Of a stretch of DNA of 45,803 nucleotides, positions 30,689 through 40,416 are shown piece by piece. This DNA is from JALGWA01 sp964604955 (lineage in GTDB: Bacteria; Arandabacterota; Arandabacteria; Arandabacterales; JALGWA01): NCBI GenBank assembly GCA_964604955.1, contig CAZSBE010000011.1:1-45803 (forward strand), given 5' to 3'. Position 1 is the stretch's first letter, and every line of letters begins with the position of its first letter. The position numbers and the translations under genes were made by a program. The notes beneath the pieces were generated by a model, which saw nothing but the letters and a program-made list of their open reading frames with translations, had not been told where the DNA came from and did not search any database.

Positions 30689-33649
30689 GTGAAGCGAATC
30701 GCACTTGTCGTTCTGCTGCTCCTGCTGGTTCCATCACTTGCTGCGGGCTTCGGCAAGAACAAGGTTCAATACAAGGTCTTCGACTGGGAAATACTCGCGT
30801 CCAAGTACTTCGACGTCTACTTCTACTCGGGGGAACAGGACCTCGCCCGGCGGGTGGCGGTCATAGCCGACGCCTCCTACGACTCGTTGAGTTCGCACCT
30901 CAAACATGAGATGACGAAACGAATCCCCATAATAGTGTACGCCTCCCACAACGAGTTCCAGCAGACAAACGTGACGTTGAGCCTGCTCGAGGAGGGCACG
31001 GAGGGGTTTACCGAGATATTCAAGAACAGGGTGGTCATTCACTTCAACGGCTCATATGAAGACCTGAGGCACCTGGTCTATCATGAGCTCACGCATATAT
31101 TCACCTTCGACATGGTTTACGGCGGGCTTCTGGAGTCCATTTTCACCCGGCAGTATCTCTTCCAGTTGCCCCTGTGGTTCATGGAGGGCATTCCCGAGTT
31201 CGAGGCTTCCTCCTGGGACACCGAGGCGGAGATGGTCATGCGGGACGCCGCCATAAGCGGCTACTACTTCCCGCTGTACTACGACGTTTACGGTTACCTT
31301 GCCTACAAGCAGGGCCAGTCCGTCATAAAGTTCATTGCGGACAAATACGGCCCCGAGAAGATACCCGACATCCTGCAGGCCGTGGCCGCGACGCGGAACA
31401 TCGACGCCGCGCTGCTCAGCACGATCGGCGTGGATACGGAGGGGCTAACGGAGTCGTGGTCCAAGTACCTGCGCGAGAGGTACTGGCCCGACATCAGCAG
31501 CAAGGACGAGCCCGACGAGGTGGCGCAGCGCCTCACCGACCACCGGAAAGGCAAGTCCTTCGTAAACGGCATGCCTGCCATTTCGCCGGACGGCCAGTTG
31601 ATAGTCTACCTCTCCGACAAGAGCGGCTACTACGACATCTACATCATGTCGGCCATAGACGGCAGGCCGATACGGAGGCTCGTCAAGGGACAGAGATCGC
31701 AGGACTTCGAGTCGTTCCACAGCCTCCGGAGCACCTTCGCCTGGGCTCCGGGCAGCGACCGCATCGCATTCGTGAGCAAGCGTGGCAAAGGCGACGCCAT
31801 ATACATCGTGACGGCTCCCAGGGGTCGAAGGCTGCAGAGGTTCGAACCCGAATTCGACACCATCTCCTATCCGGCCTGGTCTCCTGACGGGAAGTCGATC
31901 GCGTTCGTCGGCACCCGCAGGGGGGCGGCGGGGATCTACTCGCTGGACGTTGGTAGCGGCGAAGTCGAGGAGATACATTCGGGCGCGCTCGAGTACTCGG
32001 CGATGGCTTTTACGGCCGACGCCCGGAGACTGGCCTTTTCCGCGATCGCGCCGGGCTGCGTGGACTCACTGTGCGAGATTTCCCTGGTAGGGCCTCATGT
32101 CAAACCGACCCGCGACATCTATGTTCTGGACATAGACCGCGGCACCACGGAGAGGGTGACGTATTGTCCCTGCGAGGACCTCTCGCCGGCCTGGTCGGAA
32201 GACGGGCGGAGGCTGATGTTCGTCTCCGACAGGGACGGGTCCTACAACCTTTTCCTTTACGATTTTCGCGACTCCACGACGGCCCAGATCACCAACATAC
32301 TGGGAGGCATATTCACGCCTTCATGGTCGAGAGAGGGCAACCGCATCGCGTTTACCTGCTTCAACGAGGCGGGCTGGGACGTCTTCCAGATCAAGAACCC
32401 CTCCGAGAACCTGGGTGTCATAAGGAAAGAGAAGGAACTGGATTGGGAGTGGGAAGCGCCCTGGCTCACGGAGCGCAGCACGATGGCGTTCGCGCCGCCC
32501 GTCATAGACGAGGCCCCCGGGCAGGTGGACAGCACCGTGATCGAACAGGCAAAGGAGTATCAGATAAAGCCGTACCGCATCCGTTTCTCCCCGGACTACG
32601 TGGGCGGTTCCTTCCAGTACAGCACGGCTTACGGCCTCGGCGGATTCACCCAGATCTCCCTGAGCGATGTGCTCGGCAACCACCGGATCTCGATCGCCAC
32701 CGAGTTCTTCTCCTCCTTCCAGGAGACTGACTTCCTCGGCATTTACAGGTATCTCAAGCACCGCGTCAACTACGGTTTCGGCGTCTTTCACTTCAAGAAC
32801 TACTACTACGCGAGCCGTTCCACAATGGGCATGCCCATCGGCGAGGGCAGGGAAGACCGCTTCTTTTCGGAGCGGAACTACGGGGGGCTGCTCGCGCTTT
32901 CCTATCCATTTGACAAGTTCCGGCGCGTCGAGCTGGAGTTCACGGCGCAGCGAATCGACCGCCAGATTTACGCCGAGGGCTCCGAATACCTGCCGGAGCC
33001 CATCGTAGCCTCTGAAAGCAGCGACGATGTATATTCGGTGCGGGTATCGTATGTCAAGGACAACACCATCTGGGGAATGATGGGTCCGGTCGGAGGCACC
33101 AGGTACCTGCTCTCCTTCGACAAGTCCATCGTGGATGTTCTGAGAAGCGACGTCAGCTATAACAGCGGCTATGTAGACTTCAGGAAGTACTTCCGGTTCA
33201 CGCCCAGCACATCGCTGGGGTTCCGCCTGAGCGCGGCGACGAGCCAGGGCTCCGATCCCCAGGTCTTTTCGCTGGGCGGCGGCTATACTCTGAGGGGATA
33301 TCCCGACTTCGAGTTCGAGGGCAACAACATGGCTTTCGCGAGCCTCGAGCTGCGCTATCCTTTCATCGACCGGCTCGTTACCCGCGGCCCGATTCCCCTC
33401 GTGCTGGGAGGCATACGCGGCGTGTTCTTCTTCGACATCGGTGGCGCGTGGGACGGGCAGTTCAACGATTTTCGCTTCGCCCGCGTCACGGACGGCACCG
33501 AACACCTCGACGACATGCACGCGTCATACGGCTTCGGTTTCAGAATGGTCTTCTCCTATCTGCTGTTGAGGCTCGATTTCGCCTGGGCAACCGACTTCGG
33601 CGGTCCCGCGATGAAGCGAGTGCACTTCACGATGGGAGGAGATTTCTAG
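30689..33649 (+). CDS. Zinc metallopeptidase / TolB-propeller / Omp85-like barrel fusion protein
   Basis: A 986-residue exported protein with three parts. A signal peptide (1-20) leads to a gluzincin (peptidase MA-like) domain with H132-E133-x-x-H136 in LVYHELTHIFTFDMV and a likely third ligand, E166, in LWFMEGIPEFE. Residues from about 292 to 610 form a PD40/TolB-type propeller with repeats such as PAISPDGQLIVYLSDKSG, PAWSPDGKSIAFVGTRRG and PAWSEDGRRLMFVSDRDG. The last third (about 640-986) is a beta barrel with an Omp85-type loop, LGGGYTLRGYPDFEFEGNN (R869-G870-Y871), and ends in F. The GTG at 30689 follows TGGAG, 16 bp after tamB. It could be an outer-membrane quality-control protease acting with TamAB. 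The domains are clear; the function is inference. Confidence 0.85.
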   Translation: MKRIALVVLLLLLVPSLAAGFGKNKVQYKVFDWEILASKYFDVYFYSGEQDLARRVAVIADASYDSLSSHLKHEMTKRIPIIVYASHNEFQQTNVTLSLLEEGTEGFTEIFKNRVVIHFNGSYEDLRHLVYHELTHIFTFDMVYGGLLESIFTRQYLFQLPLWFMEGIPEFEASSWDTEAEMVMRDAAISGYYFPLYYDVYGYLAYKQGQSVIKFIADKYGPEKIPDILQAVAATRNIDAALLSTIGVDTEGLTESWSKYLRERYWPDISSKDEPDEVAQRLTDHRKGKSFVNGMPAISPDGQLIVYLSDKSGYYDIYIMSAIDGRPIRRLVKGQRSQDFESFHSLRSTFAWAPGSDRIAFVSKRGKGDAIYIVTAPRGRRLQRFEPEFDTISYPAWSPDGKSIAFVGTRRGAAGIYSLDVGSGEVEEIHSGALEYSAMAFTADARRLAFSAIAPGCVDSLCEISLVGPHVKPTRDIYVLDIDRGTTERVTYCPCEDLSPAWSEDGRRLMFVSDRDGSYNLFLYDFRDSTTAQITNILGGIFTPSWSREGNRIAFTCFNEAGWDVFQIKNPSENLGVIRKEKELDWEWEAPWLTERSTMAFAPPVIDEAPGQVDSTVIEQAKEYQIKPYRIRFSPDYVGGSFQYSTAYGLGGFTQISLSDVLGNHRISIATEFFSSFQETDFLGIYRYLKHRVNYGFGVFHFKNYYYASRSTMGMPIGEGREDRFFSERNYGGLLALSYPFDKFRRVELEFTAQRIDRQIYAEGSEYLPEPIVASESSDDVYSVRVSYVKDNTIWGMMGPVGGTRYLLSFDKSIVDVLRSDVSYNSGYVDFRKYFRFTPSTSLGFRLSAATSQGSDPQVFSLGGGYTLRGYPDFEFEGNNMAFASLELRYPFIDRLVTRGPIPLVLGGIRGVFFFDIGGAWDGQFNDFRFARVTDGTEHLDDMHASYGFGFRMVFSYLLLRLDFAWATDFGGPAMKRVHFTMGGDF

Positions 33650-35803
33650 TTGGACCTTCTCAATGAGCTGAATTCCCAACAGCGCGAGGCGGTTACATTC
33701 CCGGAGGGCCCATTGCTGGTGCTGGCCGGTGCCGGCACCGGAAAAACCAGGGTCCTGGCCTACAGGATAGCGTACCTCCTGGGGCCGATGGGCGTGAGTC
33801 CCCGCGACATCCTGGCCGTGACATTCACGAGAAAGGCAGCCGGTGAGATGCGGGACCGGGTCGCGTCGCTCGTCGGGGACATCGCGGGCGGCATGTGGAT
33901 AGGCACGTTTCATTCGATTTGCGCCCGCATATTGAGATACGAGGCCCGCGGCCTGGGTTTCCCGCCCAACTTCACGATCTATGACGAGCACGACCAGGCC
34001 GCCCTCATGAAGCAGATTCTCAAGCAGCAGGACAGGAGCGAGAAGAGAACATCTCCTTCCGGGATCCTCTCGAGGATAAGCTGGGTCAAGTCCCAGCTGA
34101 TCACCGCCGAGGAATTCGCGGCGCAGGCCTCGAGCCACCGCGACACAGAGCTAGCCGGGCTCTATACGGCGTATGACTGCGGCCTTCGGGAGAACGACGC
34201 TCTCGACTTCGACGACCTCATCGTCACGCCGGTCAGGCTCTTCCGCGCGAACGCCGACCTCCTCGGCCGGGTCAGCGGGTGCTTCCGGTATATACTCATC
34301 GACGAGTACCAGGACACCAACATGGCGCAGTACGAGCTGGTCAGGCTGCTCTCTTCCGAGCATGGCAATGTCTGCGCCGTGGGCGACGATGACCAGTCCA
34401 TATACCAGTGGCGTGGGGCCGACGTCACCAACATCCTGAACTTCGAGAAGGACTTCCCGGGCACGAGGGTAATAAGGATCGAACAGAGCTACCGCTCAAC
34501 CAAGACGATTCTGGCGGCGGCCCAGGCCGTAATCAAGAACAACCGGCGCAGGAAAGACAAGGAACTATGGACGGCCAATGCCGTCGGACGGAAGATCGGC
34601 GTGAACGGAGTCCTCAGCGAGGAGGAGGAGGGCAGGTTCGTCGCCGGGACCATAGGCGACCTCGTGCGGGAGGAAGGCAAGTCGCTCTCGGACTTCGCCG
34701 TTCTTTACAGGACCAACGCCCAGTCCAGGGCGTTCGAAGACGCGCTGAGAAGGCAGGGCACGCCGTATATTCTGATCGGCGGGACCAGGTTCTACGAGCG
34801 GAAGGAAATCAAGGACGTGGTCGCTTACCTGAGGGTTCTGGTGAATCCCAGGGACTCGGTGAGCCTGAGGAGGATCCTCAACGTGCCGCCGCGGGGCATC
34901 GGGGACGTGACCGTGTCGAGGCTCGAGTCGCATGCCGTCGAAAAGGGAATAAGCCTTCTGGATGCGGTGGAGAGAGCCGGCGAGATAGCGGCCATCGGTC
35001 CGGGCTTCAAACGCAAGCTGGCGGACTTCGCGGCCCTCCTGGCCGGCCTCAGGGAGGCTGCCGGTTCGGGTTCAATCGGCGAGCTGATTGCCGGTGTCGC
35101 CGACCGCACGGGCTATATTTCCTTTCTCCAGGAGCAGGGAACGCCCGACGCGGTGGCGCGGCTCGAGAACGTGAGGGAACTCGCCGCCGGGGCCTATGAA
35201 TACGAGGAGCGGGCTGAGGATCCCACGCTGGCTGCCTTCCTCGAGGAGATATCGCTTATCATGGACATCGACTCGTGGGATGATACCCAGGAGAGAGTCA
35301 GCCTCATGACCCTCCACAACGCAAAGGGACTGGAGTTCCCTGTAGTATTCATCGCGGGCGTGGAGGAGGGCCTTCTGCCGCACCACACCGCACTCGAGGA
35401 TGAGGCGGAGCTGGAAGAAGAGCGGCGGCTCTTCTATGTTGGACTTACGAGGGCGCGGGAGCGGGCGTTCCTGTCGCTTGCTACCAGCCGCAGGGGCTTC
35501 CACGGTTTCGTGACCCGGAGCGTTTCCAGGTTCCTTCATGAGGTCCCGCCGGAGTGCCTGGAGTACCTTTCAGACGCCTATGAAACCGGCGGCCAGGCAG
35601 AAGAGGTCGAGTTCTCGGGAGATGAGATCGTGATCCAGGTCGGGGCCTGGGTGAAGCATCCCGACTGGGGGATAGGCCGCGTCAAAGCCTGCCAGGGTTA
35701 CGGGAGGGAACTCCGCGTGACCGTCGACTTCGGCCATAACAACATCAAGAAAGTGCTCGCGAGGTTCGCCAGTCTCGAACCGGTCGATGAGGGCGAGGTT
35801 TAA
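33650..35803 (+). CDS. pcrA: UvrD/Rep-type 3'-5' DNA helicase, PcrA-like
   Basis: A 717-residue superfamily-1 helicase for repair and removal of replication blocks. Motifs in order are: Q-motif LNSQQREAV, Walker A AGAGTGKTR, Ia FTRKAAGEM, Walker B DEYQDTN, III VGDDDQSIYQWRGAD, IV QSYRST, V VSLMTLHNAKGLEFPVVF and VI FYVGLTRARERAFLS. The C-terminal extension VKHPDWGIGRVKACQGYG is the small Tudor-like domain of PcrA/UvrD that contacts RNA polymerase. The start is TTG 33650, directly after the previous stop. Its stop overlaps the stop of the reverse-strand C25 gene. Confidence 0.95.
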   Translation: MDLLNELNSQQREAVTFPEGPLLVLAGAGTGKTRVLAYRIAYLLGPMGVSPRDILAVTFTRKAAGEMRDRVASLVGDIAGGMWIGTFHSICARILRYEARGLGFPPNFTIYDEHDQAALMKQILKQQDRSEKRTSPSGILSRISWVKSQLITAEEFAAQASSHRDTELAGLYTAYDCGLRENDALDFDDLIVTPVRLFRANADLLGRVSGCFRYILIDEYQDTNMAQYELVRLLSSEHGNVCAVGDDDQSIYQWRGADVTNILNFEKDFPGTRVIRIEQSYRSTKTILAAAQAVIKNNRRRKDKELWTANAVGRKIGVNGVLSEEEEGRFVAGTIGDLVREEGKSLSDFAVLYRTNAQSRAFEDALRRQGTPYILIGGTRFYERKEIKDVVAYLRVLVNPRDSVSLRRILNVPPRGIGDVTVSRLESHAVEKGISLLDAVERAGEIAAIGPGFKRKLADFAALLAGLREAAGSGSIGELIAGVADRTGYISFLQEQGTPDAVARLENVRELAAGAYEYEERAEDPTLAAFLEEISLIMDIDSWDDTQERVSLMTLHNAKGLEFPVVFIAGVEEGLLPHHTALEDEAELEEERRLFYVGLTRARERAFLSLATSRRGFHGFVTRSVSRFLHEVPPECLEYLSDAYETGGQAEEVEFSGDEIVIQVGAWVKHPDWGIGRVKACQGYGRELRVTVDFGHNNIKKVLARFASLEPVDEGEV

Positions 35804-38800
35804 CGGAGCACCACTACCTTCCGGGTCATGTGACCCGACGGAGACTTCACCGCCACCAGATACGCGCCGCTGGCTACCTTCCGCCCGTAAGAGTCCCTGC
35901 CGTCCCATACCGCCTGCACCAGCCCCGGACGGTCAGCCGAGAGGATCTTCCGCACGAGCTTTCCCCTCACATCGTATATGCTGACTTCGAGCGGTACGTC
36001 CCTGGCCGTAATGGAGAAACTCAGGTTCAGGTTGTGTACGAACGGGTTGGGATACAGGCTGAGGAGCTTGCCCGCGCCGGGTTCGGCGGCATCGTCCACG
36101 CCTGCCGGAGCGCTGGTGAGCCACAGCGAATAATCCACGGGTCCCAGGAAGATGGAGGGATCAGGGTAATCGGTGCCCCACCAGTTCGACTGGGCCAGTA
36201 TGGTATTCGCCGTGTAGTTCTTGATCGCCAGGATCTCGTTGCTTCTGATGTCATTCATCCCGCCCAGCCCGGCCCCTTCGTCCCCCAGCACCGGCATCGC
36301 ATTATTGTAAATGCCCACGCCGTACTTGTTGCCGACGATCGACGTCTTGCTGATGACCGGCGTGGACGTGAAGGAGATCTTGATGCCGCAGTCGCCGTTG
36401 AATCCGGCGAAGCATGAGTCAATAGAAGGAGAGCTGGTCCCCAGATAGACGCCGCTCTGGGCGTTGTGCTCGAACCTGTTCCCGGGCAATATGGTCGGGT
36501 TGGATGTGTAGCAGGCAAGACCGTTGCCGCTGGTCGTGTTTCTAACGACGTTCCTGTCCATGATGGCGCCGCACCCGTCGGACATGACAATGCCGGCATA
36601 GGAGTTGTGGTGGATGTCGTTTCCGACAATGGTCGGACTGCCGCCGTTCGCGGAAATCGCGTACGTATTGTCGCAGAGCTCGTTGCTGTCGATAGTGGGC
36701 GAGGTCCTGTCAACCTTGATCCCGAGGATGCAGTTACAGATCCTGGACTCAGACAGATACACCTCGGACCTTCGGCAGTCGAGCCCCGTAACGGCATTGC
36801 TGATCGTGGTCCTGGTTATGGTAGCCGTCCCCTCATCCTCCACGACGATGCCCATCCACGTGCCTGCCTCATCCGGGTACGCCAGTCCTGTAAGCGTTAC
36901 GGGGTAGAGTTCCGTGCCCCTGCATACCAGATCGCCTCTTACGAAGATCTCGCACAGGCTGGCCGAGGACCCGCCGCCGTAGATGTCCCGCGACACCAAA
37001 CGGACGTCCGTTCCCCTCTCCAGCGTCAGCTTGCTCCCCTCGTCGATCACGACGTCGCCGACGATATCCACCCTGCCGTAGAGCACGAAGTCATCGGTGA
37101 ACATCCCGGTGAAGGGCTGGGCATATGTGCCCATCCTGATGCCGGAAGCGGCCGCGCAAGGCCATTCAGCCCTTCCGCCCTCGATGCCCAGGTCGAGCGC
37201 AAAGAGAACCGAGTCCGTGGAGCCGGCGAAGACCTCTATCCTGCCATCCAGGTCGATGTCCATGGCAACCGGGGTGGAGTAGCACGAGTTCCTGATGGGG
37301 ACGGGTGCAATGAACTCCTCGCCCGTTGGAGCCATGATGCACACCCTGCCCTCGCGCAGGCTGGTGATGATCTCGGTCGTGCCGTCGGCGTCAAGGTCCA
37401 CCGCGAGGGGGGCGCCGACAGGAGTACCTCCCAGGTCCCTCTCCAGGACTACTTCGAGGCCGTCGATCCTGTAGAGATAGCCGGCCTCTGACGTGCAGAG
37501 AATCTCAAGGACCTCGTCGTTGTCGGTGTCCGCGATAGAGAGATCAGAGGCAATGTTCGGGAGCTCTACGACGTCGTCCACCTGCCCCGTCAGGGCATTG
37601 ACCACGTAGACGGAATTGCCGCTGGCCGCGATTATCTCGAGGTCGCCATCCCTCTCGATGTCGGCCCCGACGGCCGCCTTTACTCCCTGAGTCGTGAGGG
37701 TCGTCTCCCATAAAGGGTGAGGCTGCTCGCCGGGGTCGTCGGAGCAGCTGAAGCACCGCAGATTGCCGCTACTGCCGGGGCCGCTCAGCGCGACGTCGAG
37801 GTAACCGTTCTGGTCGAAGTCCGCACAGACCATGGCCGTGACCGCGCCGAAAGAGCCAGGCAGGGAATACACCCACCGGTACGTGCCGTTGGTATTGAAC
37901 GCGTAGATCTTCGCGTTCATGAAGTTATAAGTGGCGAGGATTATCTCGAAATTCCCGTCATGCTCCAGATCGGTCACGACAGGCGAGACGCTGGCGTTTT
38001 CGGTGTAGCGCTGCCAGATGGTGTTTCCCGTCGCGCCCTGGAGCACGTAAATCGAGCTCTTGGACGTCACGATGACCTCCGTGGCTCCGTCGCCGTTGAG
38101 GTCGCAGGCCGCCGGTTCGATGTTATCGAACCACTCTTCCAGACCCAGGTCTTCCCTCAGCCAGAGAGTGCTGCCGTCGTGGGAGAGGGCCTGTACAAAG
38201 GTCCCGCCCGAGGTGATCAGGATGTCCATCTCGTGGTCGCCGTTGAGGTCGGCAATCACCTGGCCTTTGATGTCCTCGCTGAGTTTCACGGGGAATCCCC
38301 CCTGGCAGGGGTAGATATAGGTGCCGACCGAGACCGAGTTATTGGTCTCGTCACATTCGGGGACCATCTGCACCGGGTCAGCCACCAGGAAGATGTCGAG
38401 GCCGCCGCTGGGGGCGTTCATGATGTCGAATGACACGATTCTCTTTTCCCAGCCCCAGAAGTCGGTCAGTGTCTCCACGTCCAGCAGTTCTCCACCGTCG
38501 TCGGGATCGCCGCTGTAGAGGGCGACATCGAACTCGACCACGCCCGTCCCGGCTGCGTTCCAGACTTCGGCGGTCACGGTGACCGTCTCCCCGTCCTTGA
38601 TGAACTCGGGGGTCAGACGGACGTGGTAGGGCCTGATAACGAGGTCAGGCAGAGCGGCCGGATAGTCGTTGAGCACGAAGTTGAGGCAGGGATCGCCGAA
38701 GAGATTGAATTGCCTGACGTACTCGAGATTGCCGAGGTGGCACAGGTGCCTGACCTTTGCCTCCAGCATAAGTTCCCCGAGATAGGAGGACCCGTTGGCA

Positions 38801-40233
38801 TAGGCCGCCCTTATAATCTCTGACGTGAATTCGGTCGAAGCGCCGCCTCCGGTGTCACGCGTCGAAGCAAGGCATGCCACGGCGCCTCCGCCGGGGTTGA
38901 TCAGCAGGCGCTCGGCGAAGCAGTCCACTCCGCCGTCCGCGAAGGTCTGGTCCGTATTATCGAACCACCCGCTGTAGCAGGCTATCGACAGAACAATGGG
39001 AAGCCTGTCGGCATTGTCGAGGCCGGCGATGAAACCGCTCCCGAAAACGCGCTCGAACCTGCCGCCCCAGTTCCAGCGGTCGGCGTGTCCGCAGTATATC
39101 ACGAAGAGGTGCCCGGCCTCCAGCGAGTCGACCATGGCCGCTATCGCCATGGCGTCGCCCGGATCCGTCTGGGGGTAGTCATACCTGTAATAACGCGAGT
39201 CCTTCATGTCATCGGGCAGGTAGACGGCCAGGCTGTCGAACAGGTTCACGTAGTCCTGTTTCAGGGCGAAGAAGCAGCCAGCCGCGAAGAGGATCGACTT
39301 GGTCCAGGCCTCTGCGGGCAGGGGGGTATAAGCCCTGACCTTCTGATAGTAGTATCCGAGTTCTATCTCGTTCCCTATGGGTATGCGCCCTATCATTATA
39401 TCCTCGAACTCGTCACTTCCGCTGATACAGGCGTAGAAGTGGTCCGAGGCCTCTGCGTCCCCTCCGTACCCGTCGTATTCGGGGACCATGGGGGTGATAC
39501 TGTCGTCTTCGTATGCGTCTCCGAGGAGAATGACGAAACCCAGGTGGGCATCCCCGAAATGCTCCGCCGAGGCAGTATTGTACAGTGCCTTGATGAAGTC
39601 ACGGACCAGAACGGGGCTGTAAACCGAGATGTTCGCAACGTCCACAATCGCTACATTGAGGCAGAGGGTCAGGGCCCAGTGCATGGCCAGCGAGTCAACG
39701 TAGGCGCTGCGGCATACGGCATGTCCCATTATGAGAAGGATGTCCGCCTTGGCAGCGGAGCAGTCGGCAAGAGACTGGCATCTGGTGACGGTTCCCGGGC
39801 CTACCGGTATTCCGGGCAGCGGTATGCCTCCGTAGCCGGTCAGCACTTCGGAGCAGGTGCGCGTCAGCGGCCCGGCGTCGTTGCAGGCCGGCCCCGTCGC
39901 TCCCTCGAATTCGAAACTGACCTCTATCTCGCCTGCGTCCGGGATCTCCTCATCCGCCCTGAAAACGGCGATGCGCTGGTCCCTGATATAAGCCGTCTCG
40001 ACCAGTCTGATCGCGAGGGGGCGTCCGCCGGCCGAGAAGCTGGCTTCTATCCCCTCGCAGTCAGGGACCGGGAAGCAAACCGTCCCGGACTCGCCCAGGT
40101 GCGTGGAAGAGGTTTCGAAGGCGAGACTCACAGTCCTGGCGTCGGCAGCCATGGAATAAGACAGGGGGATAGCGATGACCAGAATGGCCATCACCATCCC
40201 CACTATGTTTTCCCCGCTTCTTATCCTTGACAT
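35800..40233 (-). CDS. Secreted gingipain-like (peptidase C25) modular protein with sorting tail
   Basis: A 1477-residue exported protein. The signal peptide is about 1-31. The C25 cysteine-protease domain has the catalytic pair H383 (YCGHADRWNWGG) and C419 (SIACYSGWF), spaced as in gingipains. A CARDB-type domain (about 524-640) follows, then seven or eight FG-GAP/VCBS-like repeats (about 648-1018; e.g. CDLNGDGATEVIVTSKSS). A right-handed beta-helix (about 1045-1368) contains repeated SPTI/NxI motifs and SNWWGTDYPDPS. The FlgD-like/type IX-like tail is YPNPF...YDVRGKLV...WDGRD...SGAYLVAV, ending TRKVVVLR. The start is ATG 40233 or GTG 40236 after AAGGAGA; a TTG at 40266 is further out. It is probably a surface or secreted protease; substrate unknown. 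Confidence 0.87.
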   Translation of the reverse strand: MSRIRSGENIVGMVMAILVIAIPLSYSMAADARTVSLAFETSSTHLGESGTVCFPVPDCEGIEASFSAGGRPLAIRLVETAYIRDQRIAVFRADEEIPDAGEIEVSFEFEGATGPACNDAGPLTRTCSEVLTGYGGIPLPGIPVGPGTVTRCQSLADCSAAKADILLIMGHAVCRSAYVDSLAMHWALTLCLNVAIVDVANISVYSPVLVRDFIKALYNTASAEHFGDAHLGFVILLGDAYEDDSITPMVPEYDGYGGDAEASDHFYACISGSDEFEDIMIGRIPIGNEIELGYYYQKVRAYTPLPAEAWTKSILFAAGCFFALKQDYVNLFDSLAVYLPDDMKDSRYYRYDYPQTDPGDAMAIAAMVDSLEAGHLFVIYCGHADRWNWGGRFERVFGSGFIAGLDNADRLPIVLSIACYSGWFDNTDQTFADGGVDCFAERLLINPGGGAVACLASTRDTGGGASTEFTSEIIRAAYANGSSYLGELMLEAKVRHLCHLGNLEYVRQFNLFGDPCLNFVLNDYPAALPDLVIRPYHVRLTPEFIKDGETVTVTAEVWNAAGTGVVEFDVALYSGDPDDGGELLDVETLTDFWGWEKRIVSFDIMNAPSGGLDIFLVADPVQMVPECDETNNSVSVGTYIYPCQGGFPVKLSEDIKGQVIADLNGDHEMDILITSGGTFVQALSHDGSTLWLREDLGLEEWFDNIEPAACDLNGDGATEVIVTSKSSIYVLQGATGNTIWQRYTENASVSPVVTDLEHDGNFEIILATYNFMNAKIYAFNTNGTYRWVYSLPGSFGAVTAMVCADFDQNGYLDVALSGPGSSGNLRCFSCSDDPGEQPHPLWETTLTTQGVKAAVGADIERDGDLEIIAASGNSVYVVNALTGQVDDVVELPNIASDLSIADTDNDEVLEILCTSEAGYLYRIDGLEVVLERDLGGTPVGAPLAVDLDADGTTEIITSLREGRVCIMAPTGEEFIAPVPIRNSCYSTPVAMDIDLDGRIEVFAGSTDSVLFALDLGIEGGRAEWPCAAASGIRMGTYAQPFTGMFTDDFVLYGRVDIVGDVVIDEGSKLTLERGTDVRLVSRDIYGGGSSASLCEIFVRGDLVCRGTELYPVTLTGLAYPDEAGTWMGIVVEDEGTATITRTTISNAVTGLDCRRSEVYLSESRICNCILGIKVDRTSPTIDSNELCDNTYAISANGGSPTIVGNDIHHNSYAGIVMSDGCGAIMDRNVVRNTTSGNGLACYTSNPTILPGNRFEHNAQSGVYLGTSSPSIDSCFAGFNGDCGIKISFTSTPVISKTSIVGNKYGVGIYNNAMPVLGDEGAGLGGMNDIRSNEILAIKNYTANTILAQSNWWGTDYPDPSIFLGPVDYSLWLTSAPAGVDDAAEPGAGKLLSLYPNPFVHNLNLSFSITARDVPLEVSIYDVRGKLVRKILSADRPGLVQAVWDGRDSYGRKVASGAYLVAVKSPSGHMTRKVVVLR

Positions 40234-40416
40234 CACCGCACTTCTCCTTCTGGAGTCCGCCGACAAAGCAAACCCCGTTGCCGTCTCACTGTTGTCAAGT
40301 GCGGTCCGTTATCGTACTTCTGTTTTCACTGCTACTGCTCTGCCACGAGTGCAACTAGCGTCCCGGCAACTGCCCGTGCAGCTCTCGCTGGCTCTGTCGG
40401 CAACAGCTAAGGTGTC

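Noticed and set aside
39085..40230. Forward open frame of 381 codons opposite the C25 gene
   Set aside because: Composition is that of an antisense shadow. The reverse strand carries intact C25 catalytic motifs here.
40270..40298. Reverse-strand TTGACA (40298-40293) upstream of the C25 gene
   Set aside because: No acceptable -10 hexamer occurs at 15-19 bp; the closest (TTTGCT) is 20 bp away. The gene may be read from the upstream unit.
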